A DNA stretch of 64,000 bases from Streptomyces sp. P9-A2. GTDB lineage: Bacteria; Actinomycetota; Actinomycetes; Streptomycetales; Streptomycetaceae. The notes below the pieces were generated by a model. It ran no database searches. It had not been told where the DNA came from and worked only from the letters and a program-made list of their open reading frames with translations. The DNA is taken from NCBI RefSeq assembly GCF_036634175.1, contig NZ_JAZIFX010000001.1:2418001-2482000 (forward strand). Direction: 5' to 3'. Of this stretch, positions 31,748-39,250 are shown piece by piece (position 1 is the first letter of the stretch; each line of letters opens with the position of its first letter). The translations under genes were made by a program, and so were the position numbers.

Positions 31748-31925
31748 CTCCATTAATTCCATGGGGTGGGGACGTGCAGGACAGGAGGCCTGCATCTCGG
31801 TCGGTACGGTGGGTAGTCATTCTGGTTACAGAGAGTAGTAATTAGTTAAAAATAGGCTTACGGGGACTCCTGGAAGTAACTCCAGGCCCGTTCACGCCAC
31901 CCCATGAGGCATGGAATTAATGGAG
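31748..31925. other. 16-bp inverted repeat around an AT-rich spacer (candidate phage origin or control region)
   Basis: CTCCATTAATTCCATG at 31,748-31,763 is repeated exactly in inverted form at 31,910-31,925; next to each arm is a second matching 9-mer (ATGGGGTGG / CCACCCCAT). The right arm lies in the last codons of the DUF3987-like gene. Between them, 31,820-31,862 is the most AT-rich stretch of the prophage (TAGTAATTAGTTAAAAATAG), and CCTGGA-x6-TCCAGG occurs at 31,869-31,886. Position beside the replication genes suggests an origin or a regulated promoter; this is inference. Confidence 0.5.
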
Positions 31926-33496
31926 ATAACCCGCCCCTCACTGGGCTCGAAGACGTCCGGGTGAGCAACGAACCTCGGCTTCGGCGGGCGCCCTGCACGT
32001 CGCTCAGGAGCCTCAGGCGGATCGATCTGCCGCAGCCACCCGGCACGCACGAGAAGGTTCAGGGCGTCGTCGACGTCGGCCATCTCCGTGCACCACGCCT
32101 GCCCCCGAACGCCCTTCTCGACGTCGCCCGCAGGGAACCGGCCGGCCACCTGCTTACGGCGCAGCCAGTCCAGTACGGCGCGGGCGGGGCCGAGCTTCGA
32201 CTGTCGCTCGGCTGACATCAGGTCGGACACCAGGCGGGCGTGTGCGATCAGGTACGGCACCAGGGCAACCGCGTCGTCCATCACGTCCCCCGGCACGATC
32301 AGCGACTCGGGGTTCTCGAACAGGGTGAGGACCGCGGCGATCCGGAGGACCTGCCCCGGCAGCTTCTTCGCCCAGCCCTCGATGGCGGCGAGGTCGCCGT
32401 GGGCTTTGTGCCGGGGCTCCAGCGCTTCCCAGAACTCCCGGAAGGAGCGCTTCGCAGCGGCGTCGAGCTGCATCTCCTGCGGCTCGTCGTCGTCCCAGAT
32501 CCTCTCCATCATCGCTTTGATCCGGGCACCCCACGCCTTGCTTGTGTCGGTCGGGATGGGGTCGGTGTCGTACACGCGGTCGCCGACCCGGCTGACGGGC
32601 ATGGAGAAGATGAACCGGGCCATGAGGCCGCGGGCTTCGAAGACGTCACCGGTCTCGCCCATGCCGGTGAGGAACCCGGGCTGTACGGCCAGACCGAGGG
32701 TGAGGTTCGGGCGCTCGAGGAGTAGCGGCTGCCCGCTTTTCCGGTTCACGGCGTGGGGTTCCTGGGACCACGCCTTGAGGACGATCTCAGGGTTGGCGTT
32801 CTTGCTGTACCGGCCGCCGACGTTGCCGAGGAACGAGCTCTCGGTGGAGAGCACGGCCAGGCGCTCGCCCTGGTGGGCGATGAGGTCGGCGGCAGCCTCG
32901 GGCGTGGTGTCGTCGGCGACCAACTGTGTGAACACCCGTGGTTCGCCGAGCGCTTCGAGCTCATCGCGTGCCGCGTCGAGGAGAGCGCGGGCGTTCTGGC
33001 GCTTGGCCGGGTCGGCGGCCTTGATGACCTTCGACTCGGCGTCCGACACGCAGGCCTCGGCGATGCGCCGGTCTTGCTGGTCCCGGGCGACGGCGGAACT
33101 GTCCTCGAGCCGCCGCCGCTTCTGCTCCTCGAAGACGGGCTTGGCCATGAGGCCGAGGGCCGGCGACTTCATCTCGCCCGGTGCCGCGACGGGCATCGTG
33201 TACAGGGTGACGGGCTCGATCCAGTCCGGCTTCGGGCTGACGGTGCGGCGGCCGCCGATCGCGGTGGACGCGACGGCCATGCCGAGCCATGCGGGCAGGT
33301 CGACGGGGACCTGCAGACTGTCGGACACCGCCTGGGCCATGACGCCAATGCCGCGGAGCTTGGCCGCGTCGAGGGCAGGGGCGGCCGGCGGATTGAGAGG
33401 GACGGGCTCTTCCCATCCCTGCGCGTCCTCGGCATGGACGCCGGTGTCCCAGGACGGCGCCTTGATGTCGGGCTTCCAGTTGGGTGCGGCACTCAC
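31892..33496 (-). CDS. DUF3987-like replication protein
   Basis: 534 residues from a GTG at 33,494-33,496 that overlaps the primase stop as GTGA. PVDLPAWLGMAVASTAIGGR, TVSPKPDWIEPVTLYTMPVA and GEMKSPALGLMAKPVFEEQK follow the DUF3987 (YfjI-type) pattern. The later part has GRYSKNANPEIVLKAWS, RPNLTLGLAVQPGFLTGM and RGLMARFIFSMPVSRVGDR, and a C-terminal winged-helix-like region. These proteins accompany toprim primases on phages and integrative elements and are thought to act as replication helicases or initiators. The catalytic role is not proven. Confidence 0.8.
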   Translation of the reverse strand: MSAAPNWKPDIKAPSWDTGVHAEDAQGWEEPVPLNPPAAPALDAAKLRGIGVMAQAVSDSLQVPVDLPAWLGMAVASTAIGGRRTVSPKPDWIEPVTLYTMPVAAPGEMKSPALGLMAKPVFEEQKRRRLEDSSAVARDQQDRRIAEACVSDAESKVIKAADPAKRQNARALLDAARDELEALGEPRVFTQLVADDTTPEAAADLIAHQGERLAVLSTESSFLGNVGGRYSKNANPEIVLKAWSQEPHAVNRKSGQPLLLERPNLTLGLAVQPGFLTGMGETGDVFEARGLMARFIFSMPVSRVGDRVYDTDPIPTDTSKAWGARIKAMMERIWDDDEPQEMQLDAAAKRSFREFWEALEPRHKAHGDLAAIEGWAKKLPGQVLRIAAVLTLFENPESLIVPGDVMDDAVALVPYLIAHARLVSDLMSAERQSKLGPARAVLDWLRRKQVAGRFPAGDVEKGVRGQAWCTEMADVDDALNLLVRAGWLRQIDPPEAPERRAGRPPKPRFVAHPDVFEPSEGRVISINSMPHGVA

Positions 33497-34365
33497 ACCG
33501 TCACCGCCGGGTCGCCGGGGTACGGGACGGGTGCCCACACCTGGTCGAAGTCCGAGTCCTTGTGACCGGCCGCGAAGTGGTCGGCGGCGTCCTTACCGGT
33601 GCGGGCCTGGACGACGTACACGGAGTGAGCCAGACCGCGGAGCGACTCGACGACGGCGGTGGCGTGTTCGCGGCCCTTGTCGTCGCGGTCGGCGACGATG
33701 GTGACGTCAGCGTCCTCGAGGTAGCGGGCGTGTTCGGCGGTCCACTTTCCGGCGCCGCCCGCGTTGCAGGTGGCGGCGAGGCCGTGGTCGATGAGTGCGT
33801 GGGCGTCCTTCTCCCCTTCGCACACCCAGATGACCCGGTCGGCTTCCTTGGCGGCGAGCAGCTCGGGGAGCAGGTACGGGACCAGGGGGACGAGCCGGTT
33901 GCCGCGTTCGTCGTTGAGGGACCAGCGGCGCCCGGACTTCGTGGCCGGGTCGGGCCGCCACTGGGCGAAGTCCTTGTGGTCGCAGCGGGTCACGCCGTGG
34001 ACGACGGCGCCGTTCTCGTCGCGGTAGACGTACTGTGCGACCCGCTTGTGGCCGTGACGCTGGCAGGGGATCCAGGTGTCGTCGGTCGGCCGGTCGCGCT
34101 GCCGCTCGAGGGGCGCGTCGAACAGGTCGGCCTCAGTCCAGCCGAGGGCGGCGAGGAACTCGGTGTTCCCGTCGCATTTGTGGCAGTGGATGACGACGCC
34201 GCCGTTGTTGCCGCGGCGGATGGCAACGGTGCTGGGGCTGTCGCCGTCGTGGCAGATGCCTCGGGTGCGCAGTGCTCCGCCCTGGTAGCGCATGGGTTCG
34301 CCCCGGTCACGGAGGAGATCCGCGATGCGATTGAAGGCGATGGTGTCAGTCACGAACGTGCTCAT
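33493..34365 (-). CDS. Phage primase with toprim domain
   Basis: 290 residues from the ATG at 34,363-34,365. A zinc-finger part (ICHDGDSPSTVAIRRGNNGG, then VIHCHKCDG) precedes a second Cys/His pair (WIPCQRHGHKRV). The toprim domain has VIWVCEGEKDAHALIDHGLA (about residue 180) and VTIVADRDDKGREHATAV (about 225), i.e. the Glu and the Asp-x-Asp metal site. It should make primers for the phage fork. It is coupled to the DUF3987-like gene. Confidence 0.87.
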   Translation of the reverse strand: MSTFVTDTIAFNRIADLLRDRGEPMRYQGGALRTRGICHDGDSPSTVAIRRGNNGGVVIHCHKCDGNTEFLAALGWTEADLFDAPLERQRDRPTDDTWIPCQRHGHKRVAQYVYRDENGAVVHGVTRCDHKDFAQWRPDPATKSGRRWSLNDERGNRLVPLVPYLLPELLAAKEADRVIWVCEGEKDAHALIDHGLAATCNAGGAGKWTAEHARYLEDADVTIVADRDDKGREHATAVVESLRGLAHSVYVVQARTGKDAADHFAAGHKDSDFDQVWAPVPYPGDPAVTV

Positions 34366-34399
34366 TTCTGAGAGCGGTTGGCCAGTTGGTTCGTGGGGC

Positions 34400-34430
34400 G
34401 GGGCGGGCGCTGCCCCCATGCGCCCGCCCC
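34400..34430 (-). terminator. Hairpin upstream of the primase gene
   Basis: GGGGCGGGCG and CGCCCGCCCC pair perfectly over 10 bp around an 11-nt loop, between the small gene ending at 34,436 and the primase start. It may attenuate transcription into the replication genes. Confidence 0.5.
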
Positions 34431-34435
34431 GCGGT

Positions 34436-34675
34436 TCATGCGCTTCTGCGCTTCTGTCGGGCGACCTCTTCGCCGATGGCGGTGACGTCGGCGCTCCAGT
34501 GCCGGGCGGCGGCCTGCACGGCACTGGCCGTGGGCTGCTCCTCGAGGTGCGCGCGGATGGAGCCGAGGACGATCTCGCGGCGGCCACGTTCGGCGGCCCG
34601 CTTCAGGTAGAGGTCATCCGGGACCAGGTCGACGGGTTCGTCTACCGGCCACTGGCCGGGGCGGCGGTCGCTCAC
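34436..34675 (-). CDS. Small phage early protein
   Basis: 79 residues from a GTG at 34,673-34,675 that overlaps the previous stop as GTGA. DLYLKRAAERGRREIVLGSI, then RAHLEEQPTASAVQAAARHW form two helices, the second HTH-like. No family recognised. Confidence 0.58.
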   Translation of the reverse strand: MSDRRPGQWPVDEPVDLVPDDLYLKRAAERGRREIVLGSIRAHLEEQPTASAVQAAARHWSADVTAIGEEVARQKRRSA

Positions 34676-34866
34676 GACGCCTCCTCCTTGCGGTGGGCCG
34701 GCCAGCCGGGGCCAGGCGGGATTTCGGGCAGGCCCTGCAGGGCGCGCGGGGTGTGGGCGGGGCAGCGGTGGCCGGGCAGGTAGTGGCGGACGCCGTCGAC
34801 CTGGCGGCAGTGCCGTCGCTCGTCGCCGATCCAGTGGCCGCACTCGGGGCGCGACTTCTCGGTCAC
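34672..34866 (-). CDS. Small Cys/His-rich phage protein
   Basis: 64 residues from a GTG at 34,864-34,866. Its Cys/His set (CGHW, RHCR, PGHRCPAH) suggests one zinc site. It is overlapped by both neighbours by 4 nt. Proteins of this size and pattern are frequent in Streptomyces mobile elements, with no known function. Confidence 0.58.
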   Translation of the reverse strand: MTEKSRPECGHWIGDERRHCRQVDGVRHYLPGHRCPAHTPRALQGLPEIPPGPGWPAHRKEEAS

Positions 34867-35549
34867 GCCTGCCGCCCGAGGTGCTCGTTGCGGATGCGGA
34901 TGAGTTCGGCGTGACGCTGCCTCATGGCGGTGAGCCGCTGCTCGACGGTGCCGATGACGGCCTGCAGGCCGTCGGGGTCGAGGTCCTCGATGAAGTGGTC
35001 TTCGAGGATTTCGACGCGGGCGTGCGGGATACGGCGCGCCGGCTTGTCGCTGAACGGCTCGCAGGCGATCACGGTGCTCAGGACGTAGAGGTCCTCGGGG
35101 GTGCCGGTCTCGTTGACCGGCAGAGTGCGGGGCTCGCTGCTGTCGGTGTTCCAGCAGTAGACGTCTTCCGAGAAGACGGGGTTGTCGATGCTGTGCTGGT
35201 GGTCGGTGGTGCAGCCTGCGATGCAGGTGACGGTGCGGTGCGCGCCGGTGTCCCGGTCGGTGAACGTCCACGTGGTGGGCGCGGGCGGGGTGGGGGTGGT
35301 GGCGGCCTGGAACTGGAGGGCGAGCCGGACGGCGTCGTCGATCTTCTTGTGCGCCTTGCCTGCCTCGTTCAGCACCTGGTCCGCGGTGACCACCTGAAGG
35401 TCGCCGTGGTTTCCCTGCGTGCTGGAGACCAGCGTGGGCTGGCCGGTGTCGAGATCCGTCATGGTCTCGACGTGGAAGATGGTGGTGCTGCTCTGGTCCT
35501 GGACTGCAGGCGTCCCCGTCGACGCCTCTGCCTGTACCTTGGTGTTCAT
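34863..35549 (-). CDS. Phage early protein with CxxxC and His motif (DUF6907-like part)
   Basis: 228 residues from the ATG at 35,547-35,549. Residues about 90-150 carry RTVTCIAGCTTDHQHSIDN and SEDVYCWN, similar to the WC-x-H segment of DUF6907-type proteins. The C-terminal helix (GLQAVIGTVEQRLTAMRQRH) looks like a coiled coil. It is probably a small zinc- or ligand-binding protein of the early operon. Confidence 0.6.
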   Translation of the reverse strand: MNTKVQAEASTGTPAVQDQSSTTIFHVETMTDLDTGQPTLVSSTQGNHGDLQVVTADQVLNEAGKAHKKIDDAVRLALQFQAATTPTPPAPTTWTFTDRDTGAHRTVTCIAGCTTDHQHSIDNPVFSEDVYCWNTDSSEPRTLPVNETGTPEDLYVLSTVIACEPFSDKPARRIPHARVEILEDHFIEDLDPDGLQAVIGTVEQRLTAMRQRHAELIRIRNEHLGRQA

Positions 35550-35560
35550 GGGCTTGCTCG

Positions 35561-35890
35561 CTATCTGCTGGCTGTGGATGCGCTGACTTGCCCGACAGGA
35601 GGGGCCGCCTCGCACGCGGCCCCTTCGTCGTTTCCGGCTGCCGATCCCGCCTCGCACGCGGGACCGGCGCCGTTCTCCTGCGGGACGAGCCCGAGGAAGC
35701 GGTGGAGGTCGACGGTCCGCACGTAGCGGCGCCGGCCGAGTCGCACGCACTCGAAGGGCAGGCGCCCTTCCTTGGCGAGCTGATAGATCGTGGATTCCGC
35801 CTGGCCCAGGGCCCGGCCGACGGTCGGCCACAGGGGGACGACGGCGGGCAGGTCGAGGATCTCGGCGATGGTCAGGGCCGGCGCCGTCAT
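35561..35890 (-). CDS. Excisionase-like winged-helix protein
   Basis: 109 residues from the ATG at 35,888-35,890, overlapping the repressor stop as ATGA. VPLWPTVGRALGQAESTIYQ, LAKEGRLPFECVRLGRRRYV and RTVDLHRFLGLVP match the MerR/Xis-type winged helix of Streptomyces integrative elements (HTH then R-x-GRRRxV wing). The rest is Ala/Pro-rich and probably disordered. Neighbourhood with the repressor and integrase supports an excisionase or early regulator. Confidence 0.72.
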   Translation of the reverse strand: MTAPALTIAEILDLPAVVPLWPTVGRALGQAESTIYQLAKEGRLPFECVRLGRRRYVRTVDLHRFLGLVPQENGAGPACEAGSAAGNDEGAACEAAPPVGQVSASTASR

Positions 35891-36129
35891 GCGGCTTCCG
35901 TTTCGGACGAGGCACCTGCAAGCCCTAGTACTGCCGCCCACTTCAGGGCCACAGCACCTCGCGGCTGACTGATGCCCGTCTCCCACCTGGAGACGGTGGA
36001 AGGGCTGGCACCGATGGTGCGTGCGAGTTCACGGAGTCCGATGTGCCGCGCCTCTCTCAAGGCTCGAGCGTGTCCGCTTGAGGCAAGACAGCGCAGCTCA
36101 CCGACCGTCCGAAGTTCTTCCGGGGTCAT
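35887..36129 (-). CDS. Cro/CI-type helix-turn-helix repressor candidate
   Basis: 80 residues from the ATG at 36,127-36,129. HARALREARHIGLRELARTI and GASPSTVSRWETGISQPRGA form an XRE domain (HTH with the typical VSRWETG). There is no cleavage or dimerisation domain, so if it is the immunity repressor it is a short one. It is divergent from the integrase operon across a 110-bp gap with two near-identical operator-like repeats. A longer frame upstream exists but would consume that gap. Confidence 0.72.
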   Translation of the reverse strand: MTPEELRTVGELRCLASSGHARALREARHIGLRELARTIGASPSTVSRWETGISQPRGAVALKWAAVLGLAGASSETEAA

Positions 36130-36156
36130 GCGAATGATGAAACACGATGGGGAGGC

Positions 36157-36220
36157 GTTGCGCAACTGTTCCCAGACATGTTTCAGAATGATCTTCGGGA
36201 AGTGTTGCAGAACTGTCCCA
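36157..36220. promoter_or_regulatory. Divergent control region with two operator-like repeats
   Basis: GTTGCGCAACTGTTCCCA (36,157-36,174) and GTTGCAGAACTGTCCCA (36,204-36,220) are near-identical direct repeats 47 bp apart. The first begins with a perfect 10-bp palindrome, GTTGCGCAAC; the second has the same arms with two changes. TTGCGC and TTGCAG could also act as -35 elements. Position between the repressor and the integrase operon makes them likely repressor sites. Confidence 0.6.
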
Positions 36221-36239
36221 GCACCGCGACGATGGCGAC

Positions 36240-36998
36240 ATGACTGCACTGAGCCTGGAAGTAAAGATCGGCGAAGCCGAGGGGCAGCCCGACTCCCTTG
36301 TCGCAACGGTCACGATTTACGACGAGCGTTACAAAAAGCTCTTGGTGATCTTCGACTACCTAGTCAAGGGCGAAGAGGAGCCGAAGCTTCATGTGGTGCA
36401 TTTCGAGCCCAGGGCGGAAACCCTGGAATCCGGAGATGTTCTACATCTAACGCCGACCCTTATCCGAGATTTTCCAATGAGCCAGTGGGACCGGATTGCG
36501 CAAGCCGCAGTTCGTAGGTCGCGCGCGACGCACCTCTTGCAGGGCGCTAAGCGCTCACTGGAATCAACGCGTGTAAAAGTGATGGGCCTCGAGCCAGCGG
36601 TCGAGCGCGACGCGGCGATGCCGCTGACGTGGGGCCCATCGAAGATCGAGGCCGTTGAACTGCCAAAACCCAAGCCAGAAGACGTGGTGGGGCTCCTCGC
36701 CCCTGGCTTGAACCCTGAGCAAGGGCCAGGCGCCAAACGGCGCTGGAACAGCCTGATGCGGTACGTCAAGATCTACACTGAGTACGAGGAGCTACTCGCC
36801 GGCGGAAATACAGATCCAATCACAGCACTGGCCCAGCAGAATGACGTCGCGAAAGCCACTGTCCGATCCTGGCTACATAGGGCAAGGGAGGCGGGCGTAG
36901 ATAAAGTTGTTCAACTCGGATTGTCTCAGCTACCGCTCTTCCCGTTCCCTGAAAAATCTCACGACCAGCCAGAACCGCCTAAGAATGGAGACCAGTGA
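36240..36998 (+). CDS. Integrase-linked protein with C-terminal helix-turn-helix
   Basis: 252 residues. The N-terminal 100 residues are beta-rich (SLEVKIGEAEGQPDSLVATV). A Pro-rich linker leads to a C-terminal part with KIYTEYEELLAGGNTDPITA and LAQQNDVAKATVRSWLHRAR, an HTH-like segment. Its base composition is less GC-rich than neighbouring genes. There is no good ribosome site before the ATG, so it may be leaderless. Its stop overlaps the integrase start as GTGA. Similar genes occur just before integrases on Streptomyces elements; function unknown. Confidence 0.65.
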   Translation: MTALSLEVKIGEAEGQPDSLVATVTIYDERYKKLLVIFDYLVKGEEEPKLHVVHFEPRAETLESGDVLHLTPTLIRDFPMSQWDRIAQAAVRRSRATHLLQGAKRSLESTRVKVMGLEPAVERDAAMPLTWGPSKIEAVELPKPKPEDVVGLLAPGLNPEQGPGAKRRWNSLMRYVKIYTEYEELLAGGNTDPITALAQQNDVAKATVRSWLHRAREAGVDKVVQLGLSQLPLFPFPEKSHDQPEPPKNGDQ

Positions 36999-38566
36999 AG
37001 GGTTCGACGTACCGACGCTGTTACTGCCGGGACGGTAACGGCAGGGTCATAGGCAAGGCTTGCCCCCAGTTGTCGAGCCGACGCCATGGGGTCTGGGCTG
37101 TACGCCAGGAGCTCCCGCCGCGCGCCGACAGCGGCCGGCGCTCCTTCTCCCGCTCCGGCTACGCCACCGCCAAGGACGCCCAGGAGGCCCTCGACGCCGT
37201 GCGCGCCCTGCTCGCCCTCGCCCCCGGCGACGACCAGGAAGCACAGACGAAGATCGGTGACCTGCTCGAGGTGGTCAGCAAGAACAAGAACGCCCCGCTG
37301 CCCGACCTCGCCGAGACACGCCGCAGGTTCCGCGCCGGCCAGCCGCTCACCTCCAAGCTGACGGTGGGCGACTGGCTGGACGAGTGGTGGGAGTCGAAGA
37401 AGCGGAAGAAGAGCACGCTCAACGGGTACAGCTCCCACATCCGCGTACACCTCAAGCCGGGCCTCGGACACATCCTGCTGGACCGTCTGAACGTCGGGCA
37501 CCTGGTGGAGTTCTTCGACGCCATCGACACCCAGAACGAGACGATCGAGGCGGAGAACCAGCAGCGGCGCGAGCAGCAGGATCGGGCCACGTGGGGGAAG
37601 CCGTCGCGGCCGCCGGCGTCCGAGACGGCACGGCTGGCGGCTGAGCGCGCGAAGCTGGAGTCGCTGCCCCCGTACCGACGGGTCACCGGCCCGGCGACGC
37701 AGCAGCGGATCCGGGCGACGCTGCGGTCCGCGCTCAACGCGGCGATCTCCCAGCAGCTGCTCACGTTCAACCCGGCCTCGCACGTCGAGCTGTCCTCGGG
37801 GAAGCGGCCGAAGGCTGTGCTGTGGACGCCCGAGCATGTGGAGCGGTGGCAGCGGACTGGCGAGAAGCCGTCAGGGGTCATGGTGTGGACGCCGGTTCAG
37901 GTCGGCGAGTTCCTCGACCGCACCGAATCCGACCGCCTCTACGCCCTGTTCCACCTGATCGCGTTCCGGGGCCTGCGCCGCGGCGAGGCCGTCGGGCAGG
38001 ACTGGGCGGGGATCGACTTCGCCAAGGCTCAGCTGACGGTCTCTAAGACGATCATCCAGGACGGGTGGAAGCCGGTGGAGAGCGACCCGAAGACGGAGGG
38101 CAGCGCGGCCACGATCGCGCTGGGGCCGGCGACGCTGCAGGTTCTGGGCGAGCACCGCGACCGGCAGCTCGTGGAGCGCCAGGCCTGCCTCGAGAACGGT
38201 CTCCCTTGGCAGGACACGGGGAAGGTGTTCGTCGACGAGGACGGCGGCTGGCTGCACCCGGAGAAGGTCTCGGATGCGTTCCGGCGGCTGTGCCGGGAGG
38301 CGGCGCTACCTCCGATCAATCTCCGTGATCTGCGCCACGTGGCCGCGACCCTGATCCATGCGGGTGGTGGTGACCTCCACGCGATCAAGGAGACGCTGCG
38401 GCACGGCACGATTCAGCTAGCCTCCGACACGTACACCAGCCTCCTCCCCCAGGTCGACCAGGAGGTGGCGAGGAACGCCGAGAGCATCGTGCCCCGTGCC
38501 CGCCGGCCACTGCCGTCTGACACAGCCGCTCACGCATCGCTCACGCAGGACGCCGGAAACGACTGA
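36995..38566 (+). CDS. int: Tyrosine-type integrase
   Basis: 523 residues from a GTG at 36,995. An N-terminal arm-binding part with Cys pairs (RRCYCRDGNG) is followed by a core-binding SAM-like domain (SKLTVGDWLDEWWESKKRKK) and a long linker. The catalytic domain has FRGLRRGEAVG (Arg328), a beta-hairpin Lys region near PKTEGS, NLRDLRHVAATLIHAGG (Arg447), ETLRHGTIQLASDTYTSLL (His, Tyr480). Box II normally reads H-x-x-R; residue 444 is Arg instead of His. It lies 75 nt from the tRNA gene, the usual place for tRNA-targeting integrases. Confidence 0.92.
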   Translation: MKGSTYRRCYCRDGNGRVIGKACPQLSSRRHGVWAVRQELPPRADSGRRSFSRSGYATAKDAQEALDAVRALLALAPGDDQEAQTKIGDLLEVVSKNKNAPLPDLAETRRRFRAGQPLTSKLTVGDWLDEWWESKKRKKSTLNGYSSHIRVHLKPGLGHILLDRLNVGHLVEFFDAIDTQNETIEAENQQRREQQDRATWGKPSRPPASETARLAAERAKLESLPPYRRVTGPATQQRIRATLRSALNAAISQQLLTFNPASHVELSSGKRPKAVLWTPEHVERWQRTGEKPSGVMVWTPVQVGEFLDRTESDRLYALFHLIAFRGLRRGEAVGQDWAGIDFAKAQLTVSKTIIQDGWKPVESDPKTEGSAATIALGPATLQVLGEHRDRQLVERQACLENGLPWQDTGKVFVDEDGGWLHPEKVSDAFRRLCREAALPPINLRDLRHVAATLIHAGGGDLHAIKETLRHGTIQLASDTYTSLLPQVDQEVARNAESIVPRARRPLPSDTAAHASLTQDAGND

Positions 38567-38600
38567 GCGCCCCTTCTGGTCTAAACCAGTCGGGGCGCTC
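38565..38600 (+). terminator. Integrase terminator
   Basis: GAGCGCCCC and GGGGCGCTC pair perfectly, with an inner CTGGT/ACCAG stem, starting in the integrase stop codon. It is a strong two-tier hairpin between the integrase and the attachment site. Confidence 0.7.
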
Positions 38601-38640
38601 GGATCGCTGGTGACAACGGTTCTTCGAACGTGTGTCCCGG

Positions 38641-38714
38641 TGGGGCGGGTGGGACTCGAACCCACGGCCGACGGATTATGAGTCCGTTGCTCTAACCGGC
38701 TGAGCTACCGCCCC
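38641..38714 (-). tRNA. tRNA with CAU anticodon (elongator Met or Ile2); probable prophage attachment site
   Basis: A 74-nt cloverleaf on the minus strand: acceptor GGGGCGG/CCGCCCC with discriminator A, D-arm AGCTCAGCCGGTTAGAGC, anticodon stem ACGGA/TCCGT with loop CTCATAA, T-arm GTGGGTTCGAGTCCCAC. CCA is not encoded. The CAU anticodon fits either elongator Met or lysidine-modified Ile2; I cannot separate them. Its 3' half faces the integrase, as expected when a phage brings a copy of the tRNA 3' end to keep the gene whole. The other att copy is outside the window. Confidence 0.9.
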
Positions 38715-38834
38715 AAGCGGCGTGTCGCGCACAGGTGTGCGTGCCGTCTGCCGCAGCATAGCCGCTCATACGATCTCCTGCCTCAATGATCGACTAGGCA
38801 TGAGCCCCCTCACAGACCCGAGGACTGCCCCCGG

Positions 38835-38859
38835 GCCCGCCCGGTCCCTCCGGGCGGGC
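38835..38859. terminator. GC hairpin between tRNA genes
   Basis: GCCCGCCCGG and CCGGGCGGGC pair perfectly over 10 bp with loop TCCCT, in the 203-nt gap between the CAU tRNA and the tRNA-Asn pair. It probably backs up the next terminator. Confidence 0.5.
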
Positions 38860-38882
38860 GGCCAGGACGCGGACCGGGCATG

Positions 38883-38906
38883 AAAAAGGACCCCTGAAGG
38901 GGTCCT
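38883..38906 (-). terminator. Intrinsic terminator of the tRNA-Asn pair
   Basis: On the minus strand AGGACCCC-ttca-GGGGTCCT is followed by a T-run (the AAAAA at 38,883-38,887 read in reverse). It is 12 nt past the 3' end of the second tRNA-Asn, a textbook rho-independent terminator and one of few here with a U-tract. Confidence 0.8.
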
Positions 38907-38917
38907 CGTTCAGCATG

Positions 38918-38990
38918 CTCCCCCGACTGGACTCGAACCAGTAACCTGCCGGTTAACAGCCGGCTGCTCTGCCAATTGAGCTACGGAGGA
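38918..38990 (-). tRNA. tRNA-Asn (GUU), copy 2 in transcription order
   Basis: A 73-nt cloverleaf: acceptor TCCTCCG/CGGGGGA with one T-G pair and discriminator G, D-arm with TAGCTCAATTGGCAGAGCA, anticodon loop CTGTTAA, T-arm ACTGGTTCGAGTCCAGT. The mature sequence is identical to the copy 78 bp away. CCA is not encoded. Confidence 0.95.
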
Positions 38991-38995
38991 CCGAG

Positions 38996-39068
38996 CTCCC
39001 CCGACTGGACTCGAACCAGTAACCTGCCGGTTAACAGCCGGCTGCTCTGCCAATTGAGCTACGGAGGA
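38996..39068 (-). tRNA. tRNA-Asn (GUU), copy 1 in transcription order
   Basis: Same 73-nt sequence as the neighbouring copy, separated by 5 nt, so the two are surely co-transcribed and processed. The 5' flank (39,069-39,200) has no gene and should hold the promoter. Confidence 0.95.
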
Positions 39069-39250
39069 ATGCCTCGTCTGCATCGAACGCACCCACCTGG
39101 GTATCCGCCAGGGGGCGCGCGCTCTCTGCGACACATACATTAGCGCAAGCAGGGGGGTGCTTCGCCAATCGGTACCCTCCGGCGCTGTCACCGCAACCGG
39201 AGAGCCGTGCAGACCCGCACGCAGTCCTACACAAGGGAAGGGTGGCCGCC

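Noticed and set aside
1..38640. An AICE (integrative conjugative element) instead of a phage
   Set aside because: The translocase and Spd-like genes fit an AICE, but a full set of terminase, portal, capsid, tail, tape measure and lysis genes is present.
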